The position numbers and the translations under genes were made by a program. The notes under the pieces were generated by a model. The model did no database searches. It worked only from the letters and a program-made list of their open reading frames with translations, and had not been told where the DNA came from. From NCBI GenBank assembly GCA_020638575.1, contig JACKIH010000003.1, forward strand, positions 3,707,001 to 3,771,000: a stretch of DNA of 64,000 bases, read 5' to 3'. This DNA comes from Rhodospirillaceae bacterium. Its GTDB lineage: Bacteria; Pseudomonadota; Alphaproteobacteria; DSM-16000; Inquilinaceae. Of this stretch, positions 9,079 through 17,443 are shown one piece after another (positions within the stretch are counted from its first letter, which is position 1; each line of letters starts with the position of its first letter).

Positions 9079-10254
9079 CTACATCGAGCACGCCTCGGCG
9101 TAGGCATCCCCGTGGTCTTCGAACACCGTGCCGACGATGCGGTTGGTCAGCTCGCCCGCGTCGTTGCGCACCACTTCGCGCAGATAGAAGTTCTGGATCG
9201 GGAAGTGGTTGGTGTTGAACCGGAATTCCCCGCGCACGCTGGCGAACTCCGCGGCTTCCAGGGCGCTGCGGAAGGCGTCGCGATCCTCCACCGCGCCGTC
9301 CACCGCGGCCACGGCGGAATCGATCAGCAGGGCCGCATCGTAGCCCTGGGCCGCATAGAGCGACGGAATGCGCCCGTAGGCGGCGATGAAGTCCTCGACG
9401 AACTCGGCATTGGCCGGATTGTCCAGGTCGGGGCTCCACTGGGCGGTGTTGGAGACGCCGAGTGCGGCATCGCCCACCGCGGCCAGGATGGTCTGGTCGA
9501 AGCTGAAGGCCGGCCCGAAGAACGGGATGGTGTCGTCCAGCCCAGCCTGCACGTATTGCTGGATGAAGTGGATGCCCATGCCGCCGGGATAGAAGAAGAA
9601 CACCGCCTCCGGGGCCGCATCGCGGATGCGCGCGATTTCCGCGGCATAGTCGAGCTGGCCGAGCTGGGTGTAGATCTCCTCCAGCACTTCGCCGGTGTAG
9701 TAGCGCTGGAAGCCGGTGAGGGAATCCTGCCCGGCCGGATAGTTGGGCGCCAGGATCACCGCGGTGGCAAAGCCCATGTCCGACATGGCCTGGCCCATGG
9801 CCTCGTGGTTGTTGTCGTTCTGGTAGGCGACGTTGAAGAACCACGGGTTGCACTGCTCGCCGGCGAGGGCCGAGGGGCCGGCATTGGCGCTGATGAAGAA
9901 CACCTCGTTGCGCGCGATGGTCGGCATCACCGCCAGGGCCAGGTTCGACCACACGATGCCGGTGATGATGTCCACCCGGTCGCGCTCGATCATCCGCTGG
10001 ACCAGGGTGCGGGCGACATCCGGTTCGCGCGTGTCGTCACCCTCGACCACTTCGACCGGCAACCCGCCGAGCGTGCCATCGCGCTGGGTGATGGCCAGCA
10101 TGAAGCCGTCGCGGATGTCGATGCCGAGCCCGGACCCGGGGCCGGACAGGGTGGTGACCATGCCGATGCGCACCTCGTCGGCGGCATGGGACGCGGCAGG
10201 GGCGAGCAGGGCCGCAGCGGTCAGGGCGGCGGCGGCCAGGCGGGTCCGGTACAT
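9079..10254 (-). CDS. Branched-chain amino acid-type ABC periplasmic receptor (LivJ-like)
   Basis: 391 residues: a signal peptide ending at ASHAA, then EVRIGMVTTLSGPGSGLG, which is the start of type I periplasmic binding proteins of the Liv class, then two Rossmann-like lobes. Features such as DDTREPDVARTLVQRMIERD and GIVWSNLALAVMPTIA fit the family. Family ligands range from branched-chain amino acids to aromatic acids and amides. A GGAGGT ribosome site precedes ATG 10254. It could serve the Liv ATPases at the left edge, but lies 8 kb away on the opposite strand. A 185-base spacer separates it from the TAXI gene. Confidence 0.9.
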   Translation of the reverse strand: MYRTRLAAAALTAAALLAPAASHAADEVRIGMVTTLSGPGSGLGIDIRDGFMLAITQRDGTLGGLPVEVVEGDDTREPDVARTLVQRMIERDRVDIITGIVWSNLALAVMPTIARNEVFFISANAGPSALAGEQCNPWFFNVAYQNDNNHEAMGQAMSDMGFATAVILAPNYPAGQDSLTGFQRYYTGEVLEEIYTQLGQLDYAAEIARIRDAAPEAVFFFYPGGMGIHFIQQYVQAGLDDTIPFFGPAFSFDQTILAAVGDAALGVSNTAQWSPDLDNPANAEFVEDFIAAYGRIPSLYAAQGYDAALLIDSAVAAVDGAVEDRDAFRSALEAAEFASVRGEFRFNTNHFPIQNFYLREVVRNDAGELTNRIVGTVFEDHGDAYAEACSM

Positions 10255-10386
10255 GCGAGAACCTCCGTGTGATCGGCGCCGTTCTGGGGTCCCGCCGCGG
10301 CGGTGGCGGCGCCTTGTCATCGGAGCGCACCTTAGTCCAGAGGGCGTCTGGCCTGTCCAGCATTTTCCGGCGGTTGCGGTGGCTCG

Positions 10387-10725
10387 CTAGGCAAGCCCCG
10401 TGCCGAACGGATTGTCGCCGCTGCGGTCTTCGGCTTCCACCACCCAGGCATCGGGGTCCCAGTTGAGGCAGCGCGCCACGTAGGCGTCGGCGGCGGCGGC
10501 GTCCACCGCCGCCCCGTCCAGTGCCGGGGTCCAGGCGATGTGGCCCTGCGGTCCGTAGGCGCGGGTGTAGATGCGGATACCCTGGCCCAGGGTATCGACC
10601 CGCACGATCACGGTGCCGCGGTCGGGATCGCCGCGGCGCAGCAGCATCACCGGCGTACCGCCCTGGTTGCAGCGGCGGATTTCCGCCGACAGCCAGAGTT
10701 GGGTGGGCAGCTCTTCCAGGCCCAT
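10387..10725 (-). CDS. DUF1491 family protein
   Basis: 112 residues matching the alphaproteobacterial DUF1491 family: LPTQLWLSAEIRRCN at the start, MLLRRGDPDRGTVIVRV in the middle, and a C-terminal YVARCLNWDPDAWVVEAED then NPFG. Function is unknown in the family. It is small, soluble and without signal peptide. It lies upstream (in transcription order after) the diguanylate cyclase on the same strand, 92 bases apart, the gap being filled with GC-rich tandem repeats. Confidence 0.82.
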   Translation of the reverse strand: MGLEELPTQLWLSAEIRRCNQGGTPVMLLRRGDPDRGTVIVRVDTLGQGIRIYTRAYGPQGHIAWTPALDGAAVDAAAADAYVARCLNWDPDAWVVEAEDRSGDNPFGTGLA

Positions 10726-10781
10726 GGCGACCCCAGCGGATGGTCGGGCGGACCGGCGGGACGGCGGCGGGCAGGTTGCGG

Positions 10782-10817
10782 CGGCGGCCCGGTGCGGCGG
10801 CCCGGTGCGGCCGCCGG
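10782..10817 (-). repeat. 13-bp tandem repeat just past the diguanylate cyclase stop
   Basis: The plus-strand unit CGGCGGCCCGGTG is present at 10782-10794 and 10795-10807, followed by a degenerate third unit that reaches the stop codon (10818-10820) of the minus-strand diguanylate cyclase gene. Confidence 0.75.
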
Positions 10818-11897
10818 TCAGCCGACCAGTCCGATGCCGGCCTTGTCGCCGCCTCGTTCGGTTTCCACGCGGTTGCGGCCCTCCCGCTTGGCGCGGTAGA
10901 GGGCGTCGTCGGCGCGGTCCACCAGTTCCTCCAGCGGCTCCCCGGCGCGGTATCCCGCGACGCCCAGCGACAGGGTTACAGTGCCGAAGCTGTCGCCGGT
11001 GGTGCGGTTGATCAGCCGCTTGCTGGCGAGCCGGGCACGGATGTCCTCAGCCACGCTGGCACCGCCTTCCACGGTGGCGCCGGGCAGGACGATGGCAAAC
11101 TCCTCGCCGCCGTAGCGGGCGGCCAGGTCGCGGCCCTTCACGCAGTCGCGGATGACGCGGGAGACGATGCGCAGCACCTCGTCGCCGGTGCGGTGGCCGT
11201 AGGTGTCGTTGAACACCTTGAAGTGGTCGATGTCCGACAGCACGAGGCACATCGGCTTGTCGGTTTCCTGGGCGGTCCCGGCCTCTTCGCGCAGCCGCAG
11301 GTCGAACAGCCGGCGGTTGGCAAGCCCCGTCAGCCCGTCGGTCTGGGCTTCCCGGCGCATCTGCTCCAGCTCGCTGCGCAGCTCATGGACCTCGTCGGCC
11401 GAAGCCTCCAGGCGGTGCTGCAGGGCCTTGTTCTGCCGTGCCACTTCCTTGGTTTCGGTGAGGATGCGGATGAGCGAGGCGTTCAGCGCATCGTTGTCGC
11501 CGTTGCTGGCGGACTCCACGAGATCGCCGGAGAAGTCCTGCAGCTTGTCGCTATAGGCGCTGTTGGTCTCGCCCGCGGCTTCCAGGTCCTTGGCCGCCGC
11601 GCTCAGGCTGGCCGTCAGCCGGGCGCCGACATTGACCACCAGGCGTTCCTGTTCGTCGCCGCTGAAGAAGCGTTCGTAGAGCGTGTTGGTGTCGGTCTCG
11701 CTGAGCCGCTGGGCGAGGGAGAGAATCTCGTTCACGGCGTTGGTGAGGTCGGGATTCCAACCGGCCGCGTAGTCGAACCAGATGGTGTAGTTGCGGGGAG
11801 TCGGCGGCACGTCGTAGCGCTGCATCAGGCTGAAGGCGTCACGTGCGTGTCGTTCGACGGTTTCCTTACGCGCGGTCGAGGGCGGCGAATCCGACAT
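10818..11897 (-). CDS. Diguanylate cyclase with N-terminal helical domain
   Basis: 359 residues. The C-terminal half is a GGDEF domain: DGLTGLANRRLFDLRL, LSDIDHFKVFNDTYGHRTGD, and the active-site loop RYGGEEF, so it should make cyclic di-GMP from GTP. The inhibitory RxxD site five residues before the loop reads KGRD, so product inhibition may be weakened. The N-terminal half (about 1-165) is helical and starts with a conserved FSLMQRYDVPPTPRNYTIWF stretch found in other cytoplasmic GGDEF proteins; a coiled coil joins it to the catalytic domain. There is no membrane segment. A 438-base AT-richer gap lies upstream. Confidence 0.93.
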   Translation of the reverse strand: MSDSPPSTARKETVERHARDAFSLMQRYDVPPTPRNYTIWFDYAAGWNPDLTNAVNEILSLAQRLSETDTNTLYERFFSGDEQERLVVNVGARLTASLSAAAKDLEAAGETNSAYSDKLQDFSGDLVESASNGDNDALNASLIRILTETKEVARQNKALQHRLEASADEVHELRSELEQMRREAQTDGLTGLANRRLFDLRLREEAGTAQETDKPMCLVLSDIDHFKVFNDTYGHRTGDEVLRIVSRVIRDCVKGRDLAARYGGEEFAIVLPGATVEGGASVAEDIRARLASKRLINRTTGDSFGTVTLSLGVAGYRAGEPLEELVDRADDALYRAKREGRNRVETERGGDKAGIGLVG

Positions 11898-12335
11898 GTC
11901 TGGCTTGGACGGCTGTTAAAAGGGAGTGCGGCAAGGCAAGCGGGGTGCACCGAACGCGATTGGACATCAATCTGCAAGCGATGCCAATCGATCTCCCCAC
12001 CAGACAACCATAGATATCAACCATAAAGGCGTTATCATTCCAAGCTAAATAGCAGTGATCTTGCTTGTCGGCGCGCGAGTGTGTGCAATTGGTTACATTC
12101 GCGGTTGATGGACAGCGGGCCAACACACGCAGCCGGTTAGGTTCGAGTATGAGATTACATAGCTAAGCAGCAGGCCGGCGGACTCGGGGCTGCAACCGCG
12201 CGCATGTTGGCGGTTGCCGGACCGCCCCCGAATGCGCGATAGCGAGGGCCGAGGCGGCGCTGCCACCCTGCGCGCCGTGCTGTGCACCGGAGCCGGGACA
12301 CGGTTCACCCTCTGACACCAGGCAGGACGGACGTC
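11898..12335. other. Intergenic region with an AT-rich island; no gene seen
   Basis: Divergent promoter region between the diguanylate cyclase gene (minus) and nadK (plus). Bases about 12000-12080 and 12140-12170 are clearly richer in A+T than the surroundings. I see no conserved small protein or RNA gene. Confidence 0.5.
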
Positions 12336-13124
12336 ATGGAGAAGCGGGGCGACCGACCCGAAGGGGTGCGGGCACTGTTCGTGGCGGCGGACACCGATAT
12401 CGCCCGCGGGGCGCGGGCCGACCTGATCGCGGCCTTCGGCAACACGCCGCTCGCCAAGGCCAACGTGATCGTGGCGCTGGGGGGCGACGGCTTCCTGCTG
12501 CAGACGCTGCACCGCTATCTCAAGGTCGACATGCCGGTCTACGGCATGAACTGCGGCTCGGTGGGTTTCCTGATGAACCGTTTCGCCGTGCCGGGGCTGG
12601 CCGACCGGCTGGCGCGGGCCGCCTCCGTCACCTTGCATCCGCTGCGCATGATCGCCATGGACCATGGCGGGCTGGTGCACCAGGCGCTGGCGTTCAACGA
12701 GGTGTCGATGCTGCGCCACGGCCACCAGGCGGCGAAGATCCGTATCCTGGTGGACGACCGCGAGCGCCTGCCGGAACTGGCCTGCGACGGCGTATTGGTG
12801 GCCACGCCGGCCGGCAGCACCGCCTACAACCTGTCGGTCCAGGGGCCGATCCTGCCGTTGTCGTCCAACCTCCTGGCGCTGACCCCGATCAGCGCCTTCC
12901 GGCCGCGCCGCTGGCGCGGTGCGCTGATCCCCAACACGGCCGTGTTCACCTTCCAGGTGTTGGAGGCCGACAAACGGCCGGTGAACGCGGTGGCCGACGA
13001 CACCGCCATCGCCGACGTGCGCAAGGTGGTGGTGCACGAAGACCGTTCGATCGCCCGGCGCATCCTGTTCGACCCGGACATGAACCTCGACGAGCGGATC
13101 ATCAAGGAACAGTTCGAGGCGTGA
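12336..13124 (+). CDS. nadK: NAD kinase
   Basis: 262 residues with the NAD kinase core: ANVIVALGGDGFLLQTL (GGDG motif), YGMNCGSVGFLMN, FNEVSMLRHGHQAAKI (NE motif) and CDGVLVATPAGSTAYNLSVQG. It phosphorylates NAD to NADP in the cytoplasm using ATP or polyphosphate. The protein is of the short type common in alphaproteobacteria. ATG 12336 is used; no strong ribosome site is visible (GGACGGACGTC). It stands alone, with AT-rich gaps on both sides. Confidence 0.95.
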   Translation: MEKRGDRPEGVRALFVAADTDIARGARADLIAAFGNTPLAKANVIVALGGDGFLLQTLHRYLKVDMPVYGMNCGSVGFLMNRFAVPGLADRLARAASVTLHPLRMIAMDHGGLVHQALAFNEVSMLRHGHQAAKIRILVDDRERLPELACDGVLVATPAGSTAYNLSVQGPILPLSSNLLALTPISAFRPRRWRGALIPNTAVFTFQVLEADKRPVNAVADDTAIADVRKVVVHEDRSIARRILFDPDMNLDERIIKEQFEA

Positions 13125-13539
13125 GCGGGCGCACCAGCGAGAAAATTGGCCGCTTGCCGCCGTGGCGGCGGGCGGCCTGACGGCGCCGCCCCGGCAGCGG
13201 TTAACGGCTGGTTGAGCATCGCCGGTGCGGCCGGCGCGCGCCGTGTCCGGCCCGACCCAGATCTGGTGCCACTGCGGTGCAGGCCCGCGAAATCTCGGTG
13301 ACGACGGCAAGCCGTCGCCGTCCGGAGAACTCGCTCGAATTTCCGAGAAATGCATTCATTAATCGCTGGCTGGTGACTTCAAGTAAAACATAGATAATAT
13401 TCGGTATACTTCCACCGTATCATTTACAGGATCTTAATGAACGGAATACTATAGTCCGAACATGGCGTGGCCGTCGTGGCGGCGGGCACGCAGCGGCCGC
13501 AAGCCGCGCCGCACGCAGAGCAGCGAAGGAGTCCCAACC
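13125..13539. other. Intergenic region with AT-rich promoter-like island; no gene seen
   Basis: 415 bases between nadK and parA. Bases about 13360-13460 are strikingly AT-rich for this genome and contain the palindrome GTATAC and repeated TATA-like hexamers. It is the likely promoter of the parA operon; a parS-like site could also lie here, but I cannot show one. Confidence 0.5.
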
Positions 13540-14247
13540 ATGCAGGTTCTGGCGTTCGCATCCCAGAAGGGCGGATCGGGGAAGACGACGCTGGCCGGCC
13601 ATGTGGCGGTGCAGGCGGAATTGATGGGCGCCGGTCCGGTGGCACTGATCGACACCGATCCCCAGGGCAGCCTGTCGGAGTGGTGGAACGAACGGGCCGC
13701 CGAGACGCCGCTGTTCGCCCGGACCTCGATCGCCCAGCTCGGCGCCGATCTGGAGCGCATGCGCGCCATGGGCATCAAGCTGCTGATCATCGATACGCCG
13801 CCGGCCATCACGTCCACCATCGGCCATGTGGTGCGGGTGTCCGACCTGGTCGTCATCCCGACGCGGCCGAGCCCGCACGACCTGCGGGCCGCCGGTGCCA
13901 CCGTGGAATTGGTGGAAGGCTTGGGCCGGCCGCTGGTGTTCGTCATGAACGGAGCCACGCCGCGGGCGCGCATCACGTCGGAAGCCGTGTTCGCGCTGTC
14001 CCAGCACGGCACCTTGGCGCCGTCGATCATTCACCACCGCACCGATTTCGCCGCCAGCATGATCGACGGGCGCACCGTCATGGAACTGCCCAGCACCGGC
14101 AAGTCGGCGCGCGAGATCGAGGCCCTGTGGACCTATCTCGCCCAGCGCCTGGTGCGCAATCACCGCCACATGGTGGTGCCGCCGACCACCTACGCCATCG
14201 CCCCGCAGACCCGCGGCGCGGTCGCAGTCGGTGCCGTGCAGTCATGA
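13540..14247 (+). CDS. ParA-family ATPase
   Basis: 235 residues with deviant Walker A KGGSGKTT (signature Lys of the SQKGGSGKTT motif), IDTDPQGSLSEWW (Walker A'/switch I) and LLIIDTPPAIT (Walker B). It is a small ParA/MinD-type ATPase lacking an N-terminal DNA-binding domain, so type Ib-like or an orphan ParA that positions a cargo. GAAGGA ribosome site precedes ATG 13540. It is followed by a ribbon-helix-helix protein, the usual partner of short ParAs. Candidates for its cargo are a plasmid-like replicon, a protein cluster or a cell-pole structure; nothing here decides. Confidence 0.9.
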   Translation: MQVLAFASQKGGSGKTTLAGHVAVQAELMGAGPVALIDTDPQGSLSEWWNERAAETPLFARTSIAQLGADLERMRAMGIKLLIIDTPPAITSTIGHVVRVSDLVVIPTRPSPHDLRAAGATVELVEGLGRPLVFVMNGATPRARITSEAVFALSQHGTLAPSIIHHRTDFAASMIDGRTVMELPSTGKSAREIEALWTYLAQRLVRNHRHMVVPPTTYAIAPQTRGAVAVGAVQS

Positions 14248-14291
14248 CCCGCCGTCGACCCGACGCTGCGGGCCAGAAGAGGAATGAGCCC

Positions 14292-14723
14292 ATGAAAGCC
14301 GCTGCCCTCAACCCGTCGCTGCTCGCCCGCAAGGGTGCCGCCCACCCTTCGGGCCTGACCCTCCTTGCCGGACGGTCGGACCGCAAGGACGGCAGCGATG
14401 CCGGCGCCGGGGGCTGCGCGGCGCACGCCGTGGGCGTCGATTCCACCGAAGCCCTGGGCGAACACCCGCACCGCGGCAGCGGTCCGGTGGCCAAGCTGAC
14501 CTTGCGTCTCGACCGCGAACGGCACTTGCGTCTGAAGCTGGTTGGCGCCCATTCTCGCCGAAGCGTCCAAGAGATTCTGACCTCGGCGCTGGACGAGTAT
14601 CTGGATCGTGTGGTGCCGGAGGCATTCAACGGTCGGTGTGCCTGCCTGGCGGCATCGCTCGCAGGGGAAGAACCGACGGGCTGCAGCTTCGGCCGGGAAG
14701 TGCTGCACGATCCGGACGTCTGA
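14292..14723 (+). CDS. Ribbon-helix-helix protein, probable ParA partner
   Basis: 143 residues. The N-terminus MKAAALNPSLLARKGAAHP is a short linear motif seen in alphaproteobacterial ParA partner proteins. After a low-complexity region comes a ribbon-helix-helix motif, AKLTLRLDRERHLRLKLVGA followed by SVQEILTSALDEYLDRV. RHH partners of short ParAs act as centromere-binding and autoregulatory proteins. ATG 14292 has a GAGGA site 9 bases upstream; an earlier ATG at 14244 overlaps the parA stop and would add 16 residues. The C-terminus after the RHH is cysteine-rich (CACLA, GCSFG) and unusual. Confidence 0.75.
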   Translation: MKAAALNPSLLARKGAAHPSGLTLLAGRSDRKDGSDAGAGGCAAHAVGVDSTEALGEHPHRGSGPVAKLTLRLDRERHLRLKLVGAHSRRSVQEILTSALDEYLDRVVPEAFNGRCACLAASLAGEEPTGCSFGREVLHDPDV

Positions 14724-14752
14724 CACCATGGTGGGGAGTAGCCGAAGTCGCG

Positions 14753-15694
14753 ATGACCGACGCCGAGGGCAAGAGGACCACTCCCAAGGTTGAACCCGCC
14801 GAGGTCGGTGTGCCCGCCGCGGACACCGAGGACGTCTACGACGAGGACCAGATCGACGACTCAGGTCCTGCGGACGGCAGCGGCCGTGCGCCGCCGGCGT
14901 CGCTTGCCGGCATCCGCATTCGCCCCAGCCGGCCGCGTACGCTCCAGGCCGCCCGCCGCACGCTGAACGACGGCGGCGCGCGAACCCAGCCCAGGACCGG
15001 TATGCAGCCGCCGCCTGCGACCGAGGCGAAACCGTTGGCCCGCGTGGTGCCGCGGCCGCTGGAAGCGCCGGGCCGCGCCCAGCCGGTGCGCGACGCCGCG
15101 ACCCGGGCAGATGCAGCCGCCACGCCGCCGGTTCGCCGCGACGACCCGCCGGTTCGCCGCGAGGACCCGCCGGTCCGCCGCGAGGACCCGCCGGTCCGGC
15201 GCGAGGACCCGAGCCTGCCCGCCGCCGAAAACCCGCCCACCCCGCGGCCGCAGCGGCGCTCGCTCGATCCGGTGCGGCGGGCCAGTGCCAATCTGCGCGG
15301 CTATTGGGATCGCCTGCGATTCGGCCGGCGCTGCCCCGCCTGGTCGGACATGGACCGCGACCAGATCGCGTTCTTCTGGCCCAACAGCATCCTTCTCACC
15401 TGCGCGCCGGAAGGGGCGGCAGCCAAGCGCGGCAGGACCATCCGCAGCGCCAACCGCATCGCCGACATGACGGGCGGCGTCACTCCCGATGCCGACCTGT
15501 CTTTCAGCGAGACGATGATCGCCTGGGTTCTGGCCACCGGGGAGACGGTGGCGGAGATCGGCGAGCCCGTGGAGGACTCCGACAGTTTCCCGGTGGCCGC
15601 GGGGGCGGAGGACTACACGCTGCTGGCCTTGCCGCTGATCGACGACGGCGCCGACCACGTTACCCACGTGCTCTGCCACGTCCGCCGCAGTTAG
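14753..15694 (+). CDS. PAS-like domain protein with disordered repeat-bearing N-terminus
   Basis: 313 residues. The first 185 are acidic then Pro/Arg-rich and disordered, with four 7-residue PPVRRED-type repeats (15125-15208). The rest looks like a PAS-like domain of the alphaproteobacterial type: RRCPAWSDMDRDQIAFFWPN, a five-stranded core, and a final YTLLALPLIDDG strand. No output domain follows. It starts 29 bases after the RHH gene on the same strand, so it may share the parA transcript; a role as adaptor or sensor is inference. I do not recognise a named family. Confidence 0.65.
   Translation: MTDAEGKRTTPKVEPAEVGVPAADTEDVYDEDQIDDSGPADGSGRAPPASLAGIRIRPSRPRTLQAARRTLNDGGARTQPRTGMQPPPATEAKPLARVVPRPLEAPGRAQPVRDAATRADAAATPPVRRDDPPVRREDPPVRREDPPVRREDPSLPAAENPPTPRPQRRSLDPVRRASANLRGYWDRLRFGRRCPAWSDMDRDQIAFFWPNSILLTCAPEGAAAKRGRTIRSANRIADMTGGVTPDADLSFSETMIAWVLATGETVAEIGEPVEDSDSFPVAAGAEDYTLLALPLIDDGADHVTHVLCHVRRS
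15125..15208 (+). repeat. Four in-frame 21-bp repeats (PPVRRED units)
   Basis: Coding repeats inside the PAS-like gene; units at 15125, 15146, 15167 and 15188 encode PPVRRDD once and PPVRRED three times. The bases differ at third positions, so the array has drifted since expansion. Confidence 0.9.
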
Positions 15695-15857
15695 CAAGCA
15701 CTTGCGAGCTACTCGCCTCGGCAGGCCGCAATTGGGGCATCAACTGCCCTTGAGTCGCGCCAATCTTGGCAGGCATACGCCCTATTTCTGACACTGCCCG
15801 GTGTGAGACCGAAAGGGTGGTGCCTTCGGGCCTCAACATCGCAATGGATGCCGTGCC

Positions 15858-17438
15858 ATGACCGCGACCTCGTCCGGCAGCGTCGATCCGTCCCAAGCGT
15901 TTGCCGGGCGAACCGGGCCGTCGGGATCCGGCACGGGCCGGGGCGCTCCTCCCGGGGGAACGCCGCCCGGTGGAACACCGCCGGGAGGCAACGGTTCCGG
16001 CAACGGCGGCGAACCGGACATCGTCTATGTCGACCCGCCATGGTACCGGCGGCCGTGGCTGCCGGTGCTGGTGGCCGTCATCCTCGCCGTCATCACGCTG
16101 CTGCTGCTGCTGCTGCCGGGCGTGCTGCTCTACCCCGACGCGCCGGAGCGCGACGAGGGCCAGGACGTGGCGGCGCTGATCGATCTGCAGCGCGAAGTCA
16201 ACCGCAGCCTGGAAGACCAAATCCGGGTGGCGCGCGAGGCGCTGGATGCCGGCGTGTGCACCGTGGACGGGCCGCTGCCCACGCTGACGCTGCCCGTGAT
16301 CCCCCAGCGCGATGCCCAGGGCGAGGTGATCGAGGTGCCGGAAGCACTGCCGGCGCCGCGCTCGGAAATCCTCGACCACGCGCCGGAACCCTCGCTCCAG
16401 CCCGACACCTCCCAGGTGCTGCCGCCGCCGCTGGATGCGGTGGAAGTGCCGGAGAACGCGCAGCCCGCGGGCCAGCAGTTCCAGGGCACGCTGGTGGAAT
16501 TGCTGGACCAGACGACCGCCCTGGTGATCGCACCGAGGCCGACCGAACTCGGCATCGGCAGCGGCTTCTTCGTCACGCCCGACCTGCTGGTGACGAACCT
16601 GCACGTGGTGGAGAATGTCGGGCCCGACGGCATCTTCGTCACCAACCAGTCGCTGGGCGGGGTGCAGCGGGCCGAGGTGGTGTACCGCACGCCCAACAGC
16701 GCCATCGGCCAGCCCGACTATGCGGTGTTGCGCGTGCCCGGCGCCGACCAGCCCTATCTGGCCTTTTCCGACAATGTCGGGCGGCTGCAGAACGTGGTGG
16801 CCGCAGGCTATCCCACGATCATCCTGGAAACCGACCTCAACTACCGGGCGCTGATCGACGGCGACCGTTCGGCCATTCCCGATATGGCGCTCACCCAGGG
16901 CGTGGTGACGGTGGTGCAGAACCGCAGCCAGGCGCTGCCCATCATCGCCCACACCGCGGCGATCTCGCCGGGCAACAGCGGCGGGCCGCTGGTGGATGGC
17001 TGCGGCCGCGTGGTCGGCATCAACACGTTCGGGCGCATCGACCAGATGCAGGCGTCGCGCATCAACTACGCGATCACCGCCCACAACCTGCTGCAGTTCC
17101 TGCAAGGCCACAATATCCCGGTGGCGACGGTGGAAGGCGCCTGCGTGACCCAGGTGGCCACCGCACCGGCTCCCGCCGCCGAAACACCGGCCGAGACACC
17201 GGCCGAGACACCGGCGGCGACCCCCGATCCGGAAGACCAGGAGGGCACTGCGGTCGATGCGCCGGAAGGCGAGGGCGGCGGGGCAGCGGTAGACGCTCCG
17301 GCAGAAACGCCTGCGGAAGATGCCGGCGAAGCCGCCGATGCTCCTGCCGGGGAGGACGCCGCGGCCGTCGCCGACGATCCCACCGGTGGTGCGGTGGCCG
17401 CGCAGCCCGGCAGCCGCGTGTTCGGTGGTGCGGACTGA
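15858..17438 (+). CDS. Membrane-tethered trypsin-like serine protease, first gene of the Srf/Tag-like locus
   Basis: 526 residues: a Gly/Pro-rich cytoplasmic tail with PPGGT repeats (1-50), one membrane segment (about 68-92), a short coiled coil, then a periplasmic trypsin-like domain with His249 (VTNLHVVEN), Asp287 (QPDYAVL) and Ser374 (SPGNSGGPL), and a 100-residue acidic Ala/Glu/Pro-rich tail with ETPA repeats. The catalytic triad is intact, so proteolysis is expected. No PDZ domain follows, unlike DegP/HtrA. The next gene begins 5 bases after the stop. A dyad GCAAG-CA-CTTGC lies at 15694-15705 in the upstream gap, where the operon promoter probably is. Role in the locus is inferred: processing or quality control of periplasmic partners. 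Confidence 0.85.
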   Translation: MTATSSGSVDPSQAFAGRTGPSGSGTGRGAPPGGTPPGGTPPGGNGSGNGGEPDIVYVDPPWYRRPWLPVLVAVILAVITLLLLLLPGVLLYPDAPERDEGQDVAALIDLQREVNRSLEDQIRVAREALDAGVCTVDGPLPTLTLPVIPQRDAQGEVIEVPEALPAPRSEILDHAPEPSLQPDTSQVLPPPLDAVEVPENAQPAGQQFQGTLVELLDQTTALVIAPRPTELGIGSGFFVTPDLLVTNLHVVENVGPDGIFVTNQSLGGVQRAEVVYRTPNSAIGQPDYAVLRVPGADQPYLAFSDNVGRLQNVVAAGYPTIILETDLNYRALIDGDRSAIPDMALTQGVVTVVQNRSQALPIIAHTAAISPGNSGGPLVDGCGRVVGINTFGRIDQMQASRINYAITAHNLLQFLQGHNIPVATVEGACVTQVATAPAPAAETPAETPAETPAATPDPEDQEGTAVDAPEGEGGGAAVDAPAETPAEDAGEAADAPAGEDAAAVADDPTGGAVAAQPGSRVFGGAD

Positions 17439-17443
17439 CCGAC

